From positions 1 to 6,028 of the forward strand of contig WFOP01000380.1 in assembly GCA_015487985.1 (NCBI GenBank): a DNA stretch of 6,028 bases, in the 5' to 3' direction. The notes beneath the pieces are model-generated. The model worked only from the letters and a program-made list of their open reading frames with translations, had not been told where the DNA came from and searched no databases. Every line of letters starts with the position of its first letter. Position 1 is the stretch's first letter. The stretch is from Hyphomicrobiales bacterium. Lineage in GTDB: Bacteria > Pseudomonadota > Alphaproteobacteria > Rhizobiales > Devosiaceae. The position numbers and the translations under genes are program-made. This document shows, piece after piece, positions 5,000 through 6,028 of this stretch.

Positions 5000-5036
5000 A
5001 GCCGCACGAAGTGACTCGCGCGGCTTCTGTTCGTGC
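5000..5036 (+). promoter_or_regulatory. Overlapping inverted repeats in the secE leader (alternative stems or pseudoknot)
   Basis: Two perfect inverted repeats interleave. AGCCGC (5000-5005) can pair with GCGGCT (5020-5025), and GCACGAA (5004-5010) with TTCGTGC (5030-5036). They share bases 5004-5005, and the 3' arm of the first lies in the loop of the second. In RNA the two are either mutually exclusive or, with the first trimmed to AGCC/GGCT, an H-type pseudoknot. The element lies between the candidate promoter and the secE ribosome-binding site (AAGGGG, 5077-5082), fitting a cis-regulatory leader. No known family is recognised. Confidence 0.4.
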
Positions 5037-5092
5037 CGGAATTTGGCTGGGCGCAATTAAAAGGCGCTGTCTTTACAAGGGGTTATTGGAAA

Positions 5093-5290
5093 ATGGCCAA
5101 GATGAATCCGATAATTTATTTTCAGCAGGTGCGGGCCGAGGTCAAGAAAGTTGTGTGGCCCACGCGTAATGAAACCCTAGTTTCCACTATTATGGTGTTG
5201 ATTATGGTGATGTTGGCAAGTTTATTTTTTCTTTCAGCAGATCAGGTGATTTCCTGGTTTGTTCAATTATTACTTTCGATCCGCGCTTAA
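5093..5290 (+). CDS. secE: Preprotein translocase subunit SecE
   Basis: SecE is the essential small subunit that clamps SecY in the SecYEG channel of the inner membrane. The 65-residue product is the short, single-span form usual in Alphaproteobacteria. Residues 8-20 form the amphipathic cytoplasmic helix, VVWPTRNET (20-28) holds the conserved WPTR motif, and about 29-48 is the membrane helix, followed by a short hydrophobic tail. ATG 5093 follows AAGGGG (5077-5082) by ten bases. An in-frame upstream ATG at 5033 would add 20 residues not typical of the family, and ATG 5102 is a weaker alternative. The gene is 38 bases before nusG and surely cotranscribed. Its stop codon lies in the loop of a CCGCG/CGCGG hairpin (5281-5285, 5292-5296), which may adjust translation of nusG. 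Confidence 0.93.
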   Translation: MAKMNPIIYFQQVRAEVKKVVWPTRNETLVSTIMVLIMVMLASLFFLSADQVISWFVQLLLSIRA

Positions 5291-5328
5291 ACGCGGACCA
5301 GATTATCCAGAAGGCGGAAAAGCTAAAA

Positions 5329-5859
5329 ATGGCCATGCGTTGGTACATAGTTCAGGCATACTCCAATTTTGAGCATAAGGTGGCGGAGGCGATCCGCGAG
5401 AAAGCTATTTCAAAAAAGCTGGACGCCTATATCGAGGATGTTGTTGTGCCGGTGGAAAAAGTCGTTGAGGTGCGCCGTGGCCGCAAGGTTGATGCGGAGC
5501 GCAAATTCTTCCCCGGCTATATGCTGGTCAAGATGGAATTGACCGACGAGACTTTTCACCTGATTAAAAACACCCCCAAGGTCACCGGATTTTTGGGGTC
5601 CGATCACAAGCCCATTCCGATTTCGGAAAGCGAAGCGCAGGCTATTTTGCAGCAGGTGCAGGAGGGTGTGGATCGTCCCAAGCCTTCCGTCAGCTTTGAT
5701 GTGGGTGAGCAGGTGCGTGTTTCTGATGGGCCCTTTGCCTCGTTTAACGGGGTGGTGGAAGAAGTGGACGAAGAGCGGGCGCGTCTTAAAGTTGAGGTTT
5801 CGATATTTGGCCGGGCAACGCCGGTTGAACTGGAATATGGTCAGGTGGAAAAAATCTGA
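5329..5859 (+). CDS. nusG: Transcription termination/antitermination factor NusG
   Basis: NusG binds RNA polymerase through its N-terminal domain and contacts Rho or ribosomal protein S10 through its KOW domain, linking transcription with termination and translation. The 176-residue length is normal. The NGN domain starts with RWYIVQAYSNFE (4-15), and includes VEVRRGRKV (46-54) and the hallmark FFPGYMLVKM (60-69), then NTPKVTGFLG (81-90). The KOW domain runs from about 124 to the end, with VRVSDGPFASFNGVVEEV (129-146) and VSIFGRATPVELEY (157-170). ATG 5329 has AAGGCGGA (5311-5318) upstream. ATG 5335, two codons later, is also possible, but its spacing is worse. The order secE-nusG-rplK is conserved across bacteria. 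Confidence 0.97.
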   Translation: MAMRWYIVQAYSNFEHKVAEAIREKAISKKLDAYIEDVVVPVEKVVEVRRGRKVDAERKFFPGYMLVKMELTDETFHLIKNTPKVTGFLGSDHKPIPISESEAQAILQQVQEGVDRPKPSVSFDVGEQVRVSDGPFASFNGVVEEVDEERARLKVEVSIFGRATPVELEYGQVEKI

Positions 5860-5914
5860 TCCGGAGTTCGGGTTTTGTCTTTCTTTGTCAAAGAGGGGCG
5901 GGGCCTGATTAAAT

Positions 5915-5974
5915 CCGTGGAAGAGGCCGGTGGTTCGCCAAATCACCAGAGGTTCTTGTACCACGGCGTTTTTT
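5915..5974 (+). promoter_or_regulatory. Structured leader before rplK, ending in a T6 run
   Basis: CCGTGG (5915-5920) pairs perfectly with CCACGG (5961-5966). The stem can continue as AAGA/TCTT (5921-5924, 5954-5957) with GTA bulged. Inside it GGTGGTT (5929-5935) pairs with AATCACC (5941-5947) with one G-T pair around CGCCA. Six T's follow at 5969-5974. This can be an attenuator or processing site between nusG and the L11-L1 operon, or part of an autoregulatory leader. L1 autoregulation of rplKA is known in E. coli; that this element binds L1 is untested. A weak alternative promoter, TTGTCA (5885-5890) and TTAAAT (5909-5914) with 18 bases between, overlaps its left edge. Confidence 0.55.
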
Positions 5975-6011
5975 ATGAAGTACGGCCAGCAGGTCGAGAA
6001 ACGGATGAAAC

Positions 6012-6028
6012 ATGGCGAAGAAAATCAG
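6012..6028 (+). CDS. rplK: Ribosomal protein L11, N-terminal fragment (window ends)
   Basis: Only five full codons and part of a sixth are present: MAKKI and then AG. This matches the usual start of alphaproteobacterial L11 (MAKKISG or similar), and the position just after nusG is the conserved place of rplK. L11 binds 23S rRNA in the GTPase-associated centre and is needed for the RelA response. GGA at 6003-6005 is the likely ribosome-binding core. An out-of-frame ATG at 6005 is an unlikely start. The gene continues beyond the window. Confidence 0.85.

Noticed and set aside
5410..5964. 184-residue minus-strand frame opposite nusG
   Set aside because: It is antisense to a clearly identified nusG and shows no domain or start site.

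Overview
The window looks like an alphaproteobacterial chromosome. The right end carries tRNA-Trp, secE, nusG and the first codons of rplK, the conserved entry to the L11/L1 ribosomal protein and RNA polymerase operons. The NusG, SecE and RlmB proteins and the tRNA sequences are of alphaproteobacterial type. A small secreted protein at the left end resembles short PPC-like proteins I associate mainly with Rhodobacterales, so a Rhodobacterales-like bacterium is plausible but not proven. All three tRNA genes encode their 3' CCA.

Layout. Positions 182-649 (+) encode a small exported PPC-like domain protein. It converges on rlmB (646-1449, -), a 23S rRNA 2'-O-ribose methyltransferase, with the two stop codons overlapping. 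Divergent from rlmB is a tRNA pair, tRNA-Tyr(GTA) at 1590-1674 and tRNA-Gly(TCC) at 1770-1843. A gene-free stretch of about 380 bases follows; it holds a tandem 12-base direct repeat with -10-like cores. It leads into a class I-type polyphosphate kinase 2 gene (2223-3053, +) and a VOC/glyoxalase-fold gene (3161-3550, +). The VOC gene converges on a secreted clan GH-A glycoside hydrolase (3586-4635, -) across a symmetric hairpin that contains both stop codons. Then come tRNA-Trp(CCA) at 4788-4863, secE (5093-5290), nusG (5329-5859) and the start of rplK (6012 onward).

How the genes relate. The two ends serve the translation and transcription machinery: rRNA methylation, tRNAs, the SecE translocase subunit, the NusG elongation factor and ribosomal protein L11. 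The middle block (ppk2, VOC, glycoside hydrolase) looks accessory. It sits where many bacteria carry tRNA-Thr and tuf between the Tyr/Gly tRNAs and secE, which suggests rearrangement of an old syntenic block. The secE and rplK leaders both contain inverted repeats that could be regulatory RNA structures.

I see no CRISPR array, insertion sequence, phage gene or defence system, and no clearly new multi-gene system. The most interesting items are non-coding: the overlapping inverted repeats before secE, the structured leader before rplK, the shared terminator at 3548-3588, and the repeat upstream of ppk2. All folds and promoters were found by eye, without energy calculation or database search.
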